This document shows positions 16,597-25,382 of a DNA stretch of 64,000 bases, piece after piece (within the stretch, counting starts at the first letter, position 1; every line of letters starts with the position of its first letter). This stretch comes from Castellaniella sp049673105 (GTDB lineage Bacteria; Pseudomonadota; Gammaproteobacteria; Burkholderiales; Burkholderiaceae_B). Where the stretch lies: NCBI RefSeq assembly GCF_049673105.1, contig NZ_JBATXG010000025.1, positions 143,350-207,349 on the forward strand, read 5' to 3'. The translations under genes were made by a program, and so were the position numbers. The notes under the pieces were generated by a model. It ran no database searches, was not told where the DNA came from, and saw only the letters and a list, made by a program, of their open reading frames with translations.

Positions 16597-17606
16597 GTCC
16601 GCAATACCTCGTAGTGCACACCGGCCTGATCCAGCGCGGCTCCCAGGCTATCCAGATCCGCCTCCGCCCCCTGGGCGGCCACAATCAGCTGCCCGTAGGG
16701 GGTGTCCTTGATGCGTCCGACCGAGCCCTGCAAGATGCTGAGATCCAGATTCAAATTTCGGCTCAGGTGGCTCAGCAAAGGAGTCGATGTGGCATCCCCC
16801 CGGAAGCTCAGTCGCAGCAGGCGCCCCGCCAGGCCTTCCGCCATGGCTCTCCAACCCTCGCCGCCATCCAGCCCGCTCTCGGATAACAGCGACCGTGTGG
16901 CAGCATGCTCTGGATGCAGAAAGACTTCCAGCACCTGGCCGGATTCGACGATGCGTCCGGCCTCGATCACCGCCACCCGGTCGCAAACCGCACGGATCAC
17001 ATCCATGCTGTGGGTGATCAACACGATGGTCAGCCCCAGGCGCTGATTGATGTCCCCCAGCAAGCGCAAAATGGATTGCGTGGTTTCCGGGTCCAGCGCG
17101 GATGTCGCCTCGTCGCATAGCAGCAGGCGCGGCTTGCTGGCCAATGCGCGGGCAATCCCTACCCGCTGCTGCTGCCCGCCCGATAGCTGGCCGGGGTATT
17201 TGTGCGCATGATCAGACAAGCCGACCAGCTTCAGCACCTCGCGGGCGCGCTCGGTGCAAGCCGCGCGCGACATGCCCGACAAACGCAGCGGAAAGCGGAC
17301 GTTGTCGATGACGGTGCGGGCTCGCAGCAGATTGAAATGCTGGAACACCATGCCGACGCTACGCCGGTATTCGCGCAACTGTGCCGGGGAATACGCGGTG
17401 ATGTCGTGTCCATCCACGCGCACCACGCCTTCGGTGGGCCGCTCCAGCAGATTCAACATGCGAATGAGCGTGCTTTTCCCGGCGCCAGAACGGCCAATAA
17501 TCCCGAAGACTTCGCCTTCGCGGATATTCAGATTGACATCGGCCAGCGCATGCACGGAGCGGCCAGCCGATTCAAAGGTTTTACGGATGTTCTCGAGATC
17601 GATCAA
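16593..17606 (-). CDS. metN: Methionine ABC transporter ATPase with regulatory NIL domain
   Basis: A 337-residue ATPase: Walker A GRSGAGKST (about 38-46), signature LSGGQQQR, Walker B LLLCDEATSALDP (the MetN-typical DEATSALDP), and a C-terminal NIL domain (about 260-337) that binds methionine and inhibits transport in known MetN proteins. The best start is TTG 17606 (MIDLENIRKTF), with only a weak Shine-Dalgarno. No ATG is available in frame nearby. A terminator-like hairpin lies just upstream (17622-17652), so expression may be kept low or controlled. Confidence 0.94.
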   Translation of the reverse strand: MIDLENIRKTFESAGRSVHALADVNLNIREGEVFGIIGRSGAGKSTLIRMLNLLERPTEGVVRVDGHDITAYSPAQLREYRRSVGMVFQHFNLLRARTVIDNVRFPLRLSGMSRAACTERAREVLKLVGLSDHAHKYPGQLSGGQQQRVGIARALASKPRLLLCDEATSALDPETTQSILRLLGDINQRLGLTIVLITHSMDVIRAVCDRVAVIEAGRIVESGQVLEVFLHPEHAATRSLLSESGLDGGEGWRAMAEGLAGRLLRLSFRGDATSTPLLSHLSRNLNLDLSILQGSVGRIKDTPYGQLIVAAQGAEADLDSLGAALDQAGVHYEVLRT

Positions 17607-17621
17607 GATACGAAACTGCTT

Positions 17622-17652
17622 TCAAAAAATAGCATCCTGGATCAACAGGATG
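17622..17652 (-). promoter_or_regulatory. Terminator-like hairpin in the metN leader (possible attenuator)
   Basis: On the minus strand a 7-bp stem (CATCCTG / CAGGATG, loop TTGATC) is followed by CTATTTTTTG. The T-run ends about 17 bases before the metN TTG. Stem-plus-U6 is the form of an intrinsic terminator. The terC stop is ~285 bases upstream, so this could be terC read-through termination or an attenuator of metNIQ. Confidence 0.45.
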
Positions 17653-17936
17653 GGGGGTTGTGAGCAAACCCGAATCGGGAATTTACCATGCTGATTCACA
17701 GAGTTAACCGCATAGCATATAACAAAAAATCATAACCACTGTCCGGTATTCGCGGTCGTCATCCAGAACCGCATGCGCAAATTGTCCAGATCGCTGGACA
17801 GATCCACCGGAGCAGGCGCCTCTGCCGGAAAACGGCGTCCAGGACTTTTCCTTGAAATAACCCTATGTTCCGTACAGGAGCCGGGCGGTTCGTGCGCCTT
17901 GCCCAGCTTCTATTGAAGCCTCAACCATTGCCTCCG
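17653..17936. other. Non-coding gap between metN leader and terC-type gene
   Basis: The whole metN to terC gap is 330 bases (17607-17936), more A+T-rich near 17700-17740. Besides the hairpin near metN it has a second perfect 7-bp stem (TGTCCAG / CTGGACA, loop ATCG) at 17783-17800. A weak minus-strand promoter TTAACT-16-TAAATT can be placed near 17680-17710. I see no known riboswitch and no credible small ORF. Confidence 0.5.
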
Positions 17937-19481
17937 CTACACGAGGCGCGTCACTTCCAGCAAGGAGATGCGCCGGCTGGTCGTTTCCAGCACCTCGAAA
18001 CGCAGACCGTGCAGCTCGGCCACATCGCCCGCCTGCGGCAGGGCGCCGAACCGTTCCAGCAACAGACCGGCGATGGATGCATAGTCATGCCCACCCTCTG
18101 ACAGCGCGTCGACCCCCAGCGCTTGGGACAGGTGATATAGATCGGCGCCTCCGTCCACCCGCCAGCGGTCGGGACCCAATGCCTGGATGCTGGTTTGTTC
18201 GTCTTCGTCCGGAAATTCCCCGGCAATGGCCTCCAGGATGTCGATCGGCGTCAGCAGGCCCTCGATCGTGCCGTATTCGTCGGCGACCAGCACCAGCTGT
18301 CCGCCAGCCCGCCTGAGCGTCTCCAGCGCATCCAGCACGCCCGTGGCGCCCGGCAGGATCACGGGTTCGCGCAGGATGGAGGGATCAGCCAGGCCCCTGC
18401 CATCCATCATGCAGGCCATCAGATCCTTGGCGCGCACAACACCGGCGATCGTGTCCAGATCGCCGCGGCATGCGGGGAAAAAATTATGCGGCACATCCTG
18501 CAGCTGCTGCAGGATCGCAGCGGGCGTCTCATCCAGATCAATCCAGGAAATCTGAGTGCGCGGCGTCATGATGGACCGTACCGTGCGCGATCCCAAGGTC
18601 AGCACGCTGCTGACCATGCCGCGTTCCTCGGCGCCAAAGGCGGCTTCGTCCACGGGATGCGCTTCTTCCGACGCGACATCCTGCCCCCCTGCCCGTTTCT
18701 TGTGCCCCATCAGCCGCAGCACCGCGCCCGCCGTGCGTTCGCGCAGCGGCAGATGGGCCTCTCTTTTCACCAGGCTGCGGCGGGCGATCTGATTGAAGCC
18801 TTCGATCAGGATGGAAAAGCCAATGGCGGCATACAGATAGCCCTTGGGGATCTTGAACCCCAAGCCTTCGGCGCTCAGGCTGAACCCGATCATCAACAGA
18901 AAGCTCAGGCACAGCACAACAACGGTGGGGTGCGCATTGACAAACCGGGTCAAGGGCTTGGATGCCCACATCATCATGACCATGGAAATCACCACGGCCG
19001 CCATCATGACAGGCAGATCGTCCACCATGCCGACAGCGGTAATGACCGCATCCAGGGAAAACACGGCATCCAGCACCACGATCTGCATCACCACGACGCC
19101 AAAACTGGCAAACGCCTGGCGCTGGTCGGACAGATGCGCGGTGCCATCCAGCCGCTCATGCAACTCCGTCGTCGCCTTGATCAGCAGGAAAATCCCGCCC
19201 AGCAGCAGGATCAGATCCCGGCCCGACAACACCAGCCCGCCGATGGTCAGCAGGGGGTTGGTCAGCGTGACCAGCCATGACACGACCGTGAGCAGCCCAA
19301 GGCGCATGATCAACGCCAGAGACAGGCCGATCAGGCGGGCCCTGTCGCGCTGATGCGGCGGCAACTTGTCCGCCAGAATCGCAATAAAAATCAGGTTGTC
19401 GATGCCCAGAACGATTTCCAGCACCACCAAGGTCAACAAACCCGCCCAGATCGTCGGGTCCCAAAGCCATTCCATAGTCAT
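17937..19481 (-). CDS. TerC-family membrane protein with CBS pair and CorC/HlyC domain
   Basis: About 514 residues from ATG 19481 (ATG 19475 is equally possible; the 5' extension is unlikely). The first ~240 residues are a TerC-type membrane domain beginning MEWLWDPTIWAGLL and containing LEIVLGIDNLIFIAILADKL with its conserved Asp. Two CBS domains follow (about 300-430), then a transporter-associated CorC/HlyC domain (about 435-514). This is the YegH/YoaE architecture. TerC proteins are linked to metal (Mn2+) efflux or metallation of exported enzymes; the role of this three-part version is not established. Transcribed alone ahead of metN. Confidence 0.93.
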   Translation of the reverse strand: MTMEWLWDPTIWAGLLTLVVLEIVLGIDNLIFIAILADKLPPHQRDRARLIGLSLALIMRLGLLTVVSWLVTLTNPLLTIGGLVLSGRDLILLLGGIFLLIKATTELHERLDGTAHLSDQRQAFASFGVVVMQIVVLDAVFSLDAVITAVGMVDDLPVMMAAVVISMVMMMWASKPLTRFVNAHPTVVVLCLSFLLMIGFSLSAEGLGFKIPKGYLYAAIGFSILIEGFNQIARRSLVKREAHLPLRERTAGAVLRLMGHKKRAGGQDVASEEAHPVDEAAFGAEERGMVSSVLTLGSRTVRSIMTPRTQISWIDLDETPAAILQQLQDVPHNFFPACRGDLDTIAGVVRAKDLMACMMDGRGLADPSILREPVILPGATGVLDALETLRRAGGQLVLVADEYGTIEGLLTPIDILEAIAGEFPDEDEQTSIQALGPDRWRVDGGADLYHLSQALGVDALSEGGHDYASIAGLLLERFGALPQAGDVAELHGLRFEVLETTSRRISLLEVTRLV

Positions 19482-19575
19482 CAGTCCATACAGTCGGAGA
19501 TCGCGCGCCCCACCTCGCTGGCGCGGCCAGGCGGGCAAGACGGCATAAAGACGCTGTGCTTAAGAGCCGTACGGA

Positions 19576-19905
19576 TCAGATCCATGGCGGCGTGGCGACG
19601 GGAAGCTGGGCAGACCGGAAAGCGATGGGACCGACAGGCCGCCAAGGCGTCGCGCCCAGGCTCAGGCTGCAGGGTGCGGCCAAGCAATGGACCGACTCGG
19701 GGTCGCCCGCATCCGCGTAAGCAGGCTGTTGAGCGCCGGAATAATCCGCTGCCCCTGATGGCGCCTCGTTCTCACCCAGCGTCACGAGACAGTCGGATGC
19801 CGAGAGCGGAGCCTGAGAGAAAGCCATGCATCCATTCGGCGCAGACTGGGCCAGGATCTGGATCGGCAGAAGAATCAGCAGGAACGTGACGAGAACTCGT
19901 CGCAT
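19576..19905 (-). CDS. Small exported protein of unknown function
   Basis: A 109-residue ORF with a convincing signal peptide (MRRVLVTFLLILLPIQILA, cleavage near LAQ-SAP) and a low-complexity mature part with four cysteines. The N-terminus resembles the small exported CzcI-type proteins encoded near cation-efflux genes, but the His-rich metal motif of that group is missing and no efflux genes are nearby. A minus-strand TATACT (19934-19939) could be its -10; there is no Shine-Dalgarno. It may be a real orphan or a decayed gene. Confidence 0.5.
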   Translation of the reverse strand: MRRVLVTFLLILLPIQILAQSAPNGCMAFSQAPLSASDCLVTLGENEAPSGAADYSGAQQPAYADAGDPESVHCLAAPCSLSLGATPWRPVGPIAFRSAQLPVATPPWI

Positions 19906-20100
19906 GCGGGCAAAGAGGGATGAGGACCCACTAAGTATAGCGTGCCGTCATGGTGCCATACAGAATCGTCACAGGCAGGCGCACGAGGATGGAAACGTGC
20001 CGGGACGACATCCCGTCATGCGCACAAACACGGATTCACAGGCCGGCGTTTGGGTCGCAGAATGCACGAAAGAGAGGGCGGTCGAATGGGTTCCGACGGC

Positions 20101-20135
20101 AAAAACAACAATGCCCAGGCATGAGCTGGGCATTG
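20101..20135 (-). terminator. Intrinsic terminator of tRNA-Lys
   Basis: On the minus strand, 11 bases after the tRNA CCA end, a perfect 10-bp stem (CAATGCCCAG / CTGGGCATTG, 7-nt loop) is followed by TTGTTTTTG. This is a textbook rho-independent terminator for the single tRNA transcript. Confidence 0.88.
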
Positions 20136-20146
20136 CAGAAAAAGAT

Positions 20147-20222
20147 TGGTGGGTCGTGCGCGGTTCGAACGCGCGACCAACGGATTAAAAGTCCGGTGCT
20201 CTACCGACTGAGCTAACGACCC
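20147..20222 (-). tRNA. tRNA-Lys (anticodon UUU)
   Basis: A 76-nt cloverleaf on the minus strand. The acceptor stem GGGTCGT pairs with ACGACCC, the D-arm carries TAGCTCAGTCGGTAGAGC, the anticodon loop CTTTTAA holds TTT (Lys), the T-loop is GTTCGAAC, and CCA is encoded. It has its own promoter and terminator, so it is a monocistronic tRNA gene. Confidence 0.98.
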
Positions 20223-20236
20223 AACCTAAGCATTAA

Positions 20237-20265
20237 ATTTTGACATCTTATGAAAATTTCGTCAA
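20237..20265 (-). promoter_or_regulatory. Sigma-70 promoter of tRNA-Lys
   Basis: Minus-strand TTGACG (-35, 20260-20265), a 17-bp spacer and CAAAAT (-10, 20237-20242) predict a start at about 20230, eight bases before the mature tRNA. The match and distance are good. It overlaps the first possible ATG (20250) of the divergent phosphoesterase gene. Confidence 0.7.
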
Positions 20266-21089
20266 GCCACCCCCCTGAAAACTCGCACGCTGAGTCAGAC
20301 TGCAATGGTCTGACCAGCGTGCGGCTGCACGTCATCTCCGACCTGCACCTGAGCATGCAGGGCCTGACCCTGCCTGCCTTCCAGGCCGACGTCACGATCC
20401 TGGCGGGGGACATCGCCCGCCCGCACGCTGCGATGCAATGGGCCGCGCAGGTCCCCAGGCCTGTGCTGTACGTGCCGGGCAACCACGAATTCTATGGGGG
20501 CGACATCCCTGGCGTGCGCGCTCAGCTGGCGCAGGAAGCGGCGCAGCATGGGGTCGAACTGTTGGATCAACGCGCCGTCGTCATCGACGGGGTCCGATTC
20601 CTGGGCACAACGCTCTGGACGGATTTTGAACTGTTTGGCACCGACCAGCGCGGCAAGGCCATGGAACAGACCGGGCAATTCATGCGGGATTTCCAGGTCA
20701 TCCACAATGGCGACGGGTCGCGCTTCACGCCTCAGGATGCGGCGGCGCTGTTTCGCGAACAATACGATTGGCTGGACACCGCGCTGGACGAGCCATTCGA
20801 CGGCCCCACGGTGGTGATCACCCACCACGCACCCAGCCTGCGCAGCGTCCATCCCCGTTTCGAGGATTCTCTGATCAGTGCGGGTTTTGTCTCGGATTGC
20901 ACCGGGCTGATGGGCCGCGCCTGTCTATGGATTCACGGCCACACGCACGACAGCTTTGATTACACCGTGCGCGGCACGCGGGTGCTGTGCAACCCCAGGG
21001 GCTACAGCCGCGACGGCGTCAACGAGAATCCGGCCTTCAAGCCGGCATTCTGCGTCGACGTGTCGATCACGGATTCATCGTGCCCGTGA
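20250..21089 (+). CDS. Calcineurin-like metallophosphoesterase
   Basis: Up to 279 residues. The conserved domain starts at about residue 24 with LHVISDLHLS (Asp and His ligands), followed by ILAGDIARP, YVPGNHEFYGG, VVITHHAPS and WIHGHTHDSFDY, the full set of dinuclear metal motifs. Substrate is unknown. Start choice is uncertain: ATG 20250 has no ribosome site and lies inside the divergent tRNA promoter, while GTG 20319 begins right at the domain but sits in the 3' arm of a strong hairpin (20285-20322). The first 23 residues look non-conserved. Confidence 0.88.
   Translation: MKISSSHPPENSHAESDCNGLTSVRLHVISDLHLSMQGLTLPAFQADVTILAGDIARPHAAMQWAAQVPRPVLYVPGNHEFYGGDIPGVRAQLAQEAAQHGVELLDQRAVVIDGVRFLGTTLWTDFELFGTDQRGKAMEQTGQFMRDFQVIHNGDGSRFTPQDAAALFREQYDWLDTALDEPFDGPTVVITHHAPSLRSVHPRFEDSLISAGFVSDCTGLMGRACLWIHGHTHDSFDYTVRGTRVLCNPRGYSRDGVNENPAFKPAFCVDVSITDSSCP
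20285..20322. repeat. Long near-perfect hairpin at the 5' end of the phosphoesterase gene
   Basis: GCACGCTG and GTCAGAC on the left pair fully with GTCTGAC and CAGCGTGC on the right: 15 base pairs interrupted by a single bulged A, with the 7-nt loop TGCAATG. The 3' arm contains the alternative GTG start of the phosphoesterase. On the minus strand the stem is followed by GAGTTTTC, but no gene there needs a terminator. Confidence 0.75.
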
Positions 21090-23333
21090 AATGCGGACTT
21101 CCGCCCCGCGCCGTTTGACCTCCAGGCCCTCGGACGGCAATATCTTCAAACCCTCCAGCCCCTTGATGTAACTGGAACCCTGCATCTGCATGACGCGGAT
21201 CTTGTTGCGCATGACGACCGGGTTGTGTTCGGGCATGCCGAACATCCAGACTTCCTCGAGAATGCGGGCGGAATTGATTTCCCCCGTATGCTGGGCGACT
21301 GGCCCCAGGCACAGCATGTGCCCTTCGCGGCCAAACACCGGCAGGGAATCCAGACCCGCATTCACGGTCCAGCGGGTGCCGCCCTCGTAGCGCCAGCCGG
21401 TGCTCAGATCCCACCAGGCATCGCCCTTGGGCAGATAAATTTCCGTCTGGCCGCCAGACTGCATGACAGGCGCCACCAGCAGCGCCGGACCCAGCAGATA
21501 CTGGGTGTCCCAGACATGGGCATCCGGATCGGCGGGATAGGCCTGAGCCATGGATCGCTGCACCGGCAAACCGGTGCGCACCGCATCATCGATGATGCCG
21601 GCCACATAGGGCAACAGGCGATAGCGCCATTCCAGCCAATGCCGGATCAAGGCGCGCGTCTCGGCATCGAAGGCGTCCGGCATCAGATCGGGCAAGCCCT
21701 GAAAACTGAAGTTGGCGGAAAACACCCCCATCGCCAGCCACCGCAGATAGAGTTCCGGCGACATGGCGGCAACAGGCCGCGCCGCGCAGCCCAGGCCATG
21801 CGTCTGGACCGCTACGCCGCTGTTGCCAACGGACAGGGCGGCTTTCAGCGTTCGGGCATAGCCGTCCCAACTATTGTCTACGTCCGGCCCCTGCTGCCAG
21901 GCGAAACGCTGCACCCCTGGAAACAGGTCACGGCTGAGCATCACGCCTTCTTGGGGCGTGCGCGGCCCGGCGACGGCATCGAACAAGGCCTGACGCGCCA
22001 GATGCGGGTAGGCGGTGCGCAGCACAGCGCCTGTTTCACCGCCTCGGGCTTCGATATCCGCAGGGAAATCGAACTGGGCCTGGCACACCGGGGCTTCCAG
22101 GCCGTCTTCCAGCGCCTGCTGATAGCGCTCGGCCCACAAGCGCCGGGCGTCCTTATGCGTCAGATCCAGCAAACCGAAAGGCTGACCGCCCGATGCCGGC
22201 GTGCCGGGACATACCCAGACCTCGCCATCGGCATCGCACAACAGCCAACCGCGGTCTTCCCATTCCTCGAACAAGGCCGTGCCCTGCAATACACCGGGAA
22301 TCACGCTGCCCGCCAGATGCACATCCAGGGATTCGGCAGCCGCAAACACCGTGCGCCAATCCGGGACGCGATCCGACCATTCGAATACCGGTTTGTCGGA
22401 TTGAAACCCGATGATCGCGGGTTCGGCCAAGCGCAAGGCATCCAGCGCCAAGCCCTGCGCCCGCAGACTGCGGACCTGCTGCAGACTTTGTTCGATCGTC
22501 TGCCCGGCAGCCTGATCCAGCCAGACGCCCATAGGCCAGAGGTTCGGCTGACCGGCACGCCCGGTCAGCGCCGTATATTGATTGAGGATTTCGGACGGTT
22601 CCCCCACGAACAGGAACAGGTCCAGGCCCGCGCCGCCGACCTGCACCCGGTAGCGTCCGGGCGCCTGCATGTCGTGCTCGACCCGGTCCAGAGTATTGGC
22701 GAACGCCCCCCAACCGGCGGGACTCCAGGCCAAAGGCAGGCAGCGGTCCGCCGGCGCATCGGACACCAGACGGCTGCCGCGCCGATCTTGATCCCCCTGG
22801 GTTTCACCCAGGCCGAACAAGCCTTCGGTCTCGGCCAGGGTCCATTCGATCGTCCAGACGGATTCCCCTTGGTCATCGACGACGGGGCGGGATGGGATCC
22901 GCGCGCGCGCGACGTGCTGACCATGCCGCCGCAACTGGATGACGGGTTCGGCCCCGCTGAGGTCCAGGCAGACATCCCCTTGCGTCAGGCGCCAAACCCC
23001 CGGTTCGGGCGATTGGCAGTCAAGTTCCCCGACTGCCTCGTGGCGGGCCAGCAGCATGTCGGCCTGACGTTGCAGGCGTGCGGTGGGTTTGCCCGGCTCT
23101 AGCCAGGTGCGCGGGCCGCAGCGCAGGCGAAAGACGCCCGGCGCGTGCGCCTCGATGCGTAAACACCATTCATCAGAATGGTAGGCCCATTCGACGCAGG
23201 ACGACGTCGTGGTGACCGGGCCAGTCTCGAACAGTTGGTCCGCCAATTCGATGGTGGGCGACACAGCGTGATCCTCTGGGCGTTCGCCCACATGAGTCTT
23301 GTAAAAGATATTATTCTGACGGATTTGCGTCAT
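21075..23333 (-). CDS. Divergent glycoside hydrolase family 31-like protein
   Basis: About 752 residues from ATG 23333 (no clear ribosome site; a longer frame runs to 23495 inside mnmC). Overall order follows GH31: N-terminal beta-sandwich (about 50-250), TIM barrel (265-600) and C-terminal beta domains. By alignment to E. coli YicI, Asp422 (FDFPAD) falls at the nucleophile TDFGE and Asp484 (QGPDVDNSW) at the acid/base. The flanking GE of the nucleophile motif is lost, and the usual SHDIGGF is THGLGC (511-516). The last ~70 residues, rich in basic and Met residues, do not look like GH31. Substrate and activity cannot be inferred. It is the only sugar-hydrolase gene in the window and follows mnmC by 91 bases. 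Confidence 0.82.
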   Translation of the reverse strand: MTQIRQNNIFYKTHVGERPEDHAVSPTIELADQLFETGPVTTTSSCVEWAYHSDEWCLRIEAHAPGVFRLRCGPRTWLEPGKPTARLQRQADMLLARHEAVGELDCQSPEPGVWRLTQGDVCLDLSGAEPVIQLRRHGQHVARARIPSRPVVDDQGESVWTIEWTLAETEGLFGLGETQGDQDRRGSRLVSDAPADRCLPLAWSPAGWGAFANTLDRVEHDMQAPGRYRVQVGGAGLDLFLFVGEPSEILNQYTALTGRAGQPNLWPMGVWLDQAAGQTIEQSLQQVRSLRAQGLALDALRLAEPAIIGFQSDKPVFEWSDRVPDWRTVFAAAESLDVHLAGSVIPGVLQGTALFEEWEDRGWLLCDADGEVWVCPGTPASGGQPFGLLDLTHKDARRLWAERYQQALEDGLEAPVCQAQFDFPADIEARGGETGAVLRTAYPHLARQALFDAVAGPRTPQEGVMLSRDLFPGVQRFAWQQGPDVDNSWDGYARTLKAALSVGNSGVAVQTHGLGCAARPVAAMSPELYLRWLAMGVFSANFSFQGLPDLMPDAFDAETRALIRHWLEWRYRLLPYVAGIIDDAVRTGLPVQRSMAQAYPADPDAHVWDTQYLLGPALLVAPVMQSGGQTEIYLPKGDAWWDLSTGWRYEGGTRWTVNAGLDSLPVFGREGHMLCLGPVAQHTGEINSARILEEVWMFGMPEHNPVVMRNKIRVMQMQGSSYIKGLEGLKILPSEGLEVKRRGAEVRISRAR

Positions 23334-23424
23334 AAAATAAAATCCGATCGTCTTTTTGGCCTGAAAACGACCGATTTCCCCTGGATTTCGGGTGCTTTCA
23401 TCGGTTTGGCGCGACCTGGACGCT

Positions 23425-25290
23425 TCAGCGCAGCCGGATCCGGTGTTGCAGTTCGCGTTCGATCGGCCAGGGTTCCTGATCCAGCCGCGCCGCAATCAGA
23501 TCCCCGGCCAGTGCCGACCAGCTCAGGCCGCGCGATCCGTACGCGCACGCCAACCACAACCCCGGCCATGTCGACACGGCATCGATGATGGGCAAATGAT
23601 CCCGCGTCGCTGCCCGCCACCCGGCCCAGCCTTGCGGGGCTTCGCGCCCCAGCCACGGCACGGCGCCATCCGGCAGCCAGGCGCCGATCCGGTTCAAAAT
23701 ATCGCGATGACCGAGCTGTTCAACCGCACTATCGGTCGCGCCTGCCCGATACGTGCTGCCCGCCACCGCCCAGCCATGACGAGGCGGCAGGCAGTAGCCT
23801 CGGCCAGATAGGATACACGACGGCACTCGACGCTCGGATGACAGCGCCGGATACAGGCTGACCTGCCCCGCCAGAGACCGCAGGCCGGCGAGCACCGGAT
23901 AAGCAGACAGCGGCGCCACCCCCTGCAGCAAGGCGGCAGCATGCCGGGCATTCGCCAGCACCAATTGATCGGCCTGCGCCAGCTGCGCGCCCTGATCATC
24001 CAGCAGTCGCCACCCACGCTCGGCGGCAGGCTGCACACGCGCCACGCGCACGGGATTGCGTGTCAGGCCGGGATGGGATAGCAGAGCGGCAAGCAGCTCG
24101 CCAGGACACACCTGCACCGCCTGGGGAAACCACAGACCTCCACGGGCCATCGGCACACCGGCCTGGCGGCTGGCCGCGTCAGCATCCAGCCAGCGCACCC
24201 AAGCATCCGGGAACTGCAAGCGCGCCAAGGCCTGACGCTGCACGTCGGCTTCTTCGTCCGTCTGCGCGCAGACCAGCGCGCCGCAGACATCCGGCTGTGC
24301 ACCCCCATCCAGCGCCCGCCACCGCGCCCAAGCGCGTTCCAGACCGGCACGACTCAGGCGGGAACGGGTGTCATCATCGGGACTCAGGGCCGGCACCAGA
24401 GCCGCGGCGCTGCGGCGCCGCATGGCGGGATCGACATCCAGCGCGCAGGACGGATCCCAGACCTGGACATCATGGCCGCGCAGGGCCAGGGCATAGGCCA
24501 CGCCGGCCCCGGCCAGACCCGCCCCCACAACCGCCACGGTCTGGCGCCGCCAATGCTGCAGCGGCGCCCCCAGATTCGGGCGCAACACCGCGACCGTCAT
24601 CTCGCGCTTGCCGGCCAGGCCAGGCGCCTTGCGGACCAGGAATCCGGCGTCACTCAAATCGCGTCTCACCTGGCCGGCGGAGCACCAGGTCGCCGCCGTG
24701 GCGCCCGACCGGGCCAGCCGCCGCAGCTGCCTGAACACCGTGGGCGACCACATGACGGGGTTCTGACGCGGGGCGAAGCCATCCAGGAAAAAGGCATCGA
24801 CCACCGCTTGCGCCTGGATCGTCATGCGCTGGATATCCCCGAACAGCAGGGTCAGGCTCAGGCGACCACCCGCCATATCCAGGCGGTGCACGCCCGGGGT
24901 CAAGGCCGGCCAGTGGACGGCCAATTCATCCGCCAGTGGGCGCAATGCATCCGGCAGGCGCGCCCAGGCGCGCCGCAGATCTTGCAGATGAAAGGGATGC
25001 GCCTCGAACGCCAGATAATGCAGGCGGGCGCTGCGCTGCGGGTCATCGCGCCAGCACTGCCAGGCCGTCAGGAAATTCTGCCCCAGCCCAAAACCGGTCT
25101 CGCAGATGGTGAAGGCATCGCGCCCCTGCCAGCGTTGCGGCAGGCCATTACCCTGCAGGAACACGTGACGCGCCTGCGCCACCGGCCCTGCGGCACCGTA
25201 ATACACATCACCATAGCGCTCGCTGCGAGGAATGCCGTTCGCATCCTCGCGCCATCGGGCGGGGATCAGTTGCTGATAGGAATCGGACAT
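23425..25290 (-). CDS. mnmC: Bifunctional tRNA 5-methylaminomethyl-2-thiouridine biosynthesis protein
   Basis: A 621-residue fusion. The N-terminal methyltransferase half (about 1-235) has ICETGFGLGQNFL as SAM motif and DAFFLDGFAPRQNPVMW as catalytic motif. The C-terminal FAD oxidase half (about 248-621) begins with the dinucleotide motif VAVVGAGLAGAGVAYALALRGHDV. MnmC(o) removes carboxymethyl and MnmC(m) methylates to give mnm5s2U34 in tRNAs for Lys, Glu and Gln, including tRNA-Lys(UUU) encoded nearby. Length is slightly below E. coli MnmC (668). Confidence 0.96.
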   Translation of the reverse strand: MSDSYQQLIPARWREDANGIPRSERYGDVYYGAAGPVAQARHVFLQGNGLPQRWQGRDAFTICETGFGLGQNFLTAWQCWRDDPQRSARLHYLAFEAHPFHLQDLRRAWARLPDALRPLADELAVHWPALTPGVHRLDMAGGRLSLTLLFGDIQRMTIQAQAVVDAFFLDGFAPRQNPVMWSPTVFRQLRRLARSGATAATWCSAGQVRRDLSDAGFLVRKAPGLAGKREMTVAVLRPNLGAPLQHWRRQTVAVVGAGLAGAGVAYALALRGHDVQVWDPSCALDVDPAMRRRSAAALVPALSPDDDTRSRLSRAGLERAWARWRALDGGAQPDVCGALVCAQTDEEADVQRQALARLQFPDAWVRWLDADAASRQAGVPMARGGLWFPQAVQVCPGELLAALLSHPGLTRNPVRVARVQPAAERGWRLLDDQGAQLAQADQLVLANARHAAALLQGVAPLSAYPVLAGLRSLAGQVSLYPALSSERRVPSCILSGRGYCLPPRHGWAVAGSTYRAGATDSAVEQLGHRDILNRIGAWLPDGAVPWLGREAPQGWAGWRAATRDHLPIIDAVSTWPGLWLACAYGSRGLSWSALAGDLIAARLDQEPWPIERELQHRIRLR

Positions 25291-25382
25291 GCAGGGACAC
25301 TCTTTGGATGCTCACGTACAATGACAGACATGCCGCGCAGGCCGGCTGGCGGTCGCGCGCGCAGCACAGGAACGATACTGAC

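Noticed and set aside
17607..17936. A SAM or other methionine riboswitch upstream of metN
   Set aside because: Apart from two simple hairpins I see no multi-helix core of a known SAM riboswitch class.
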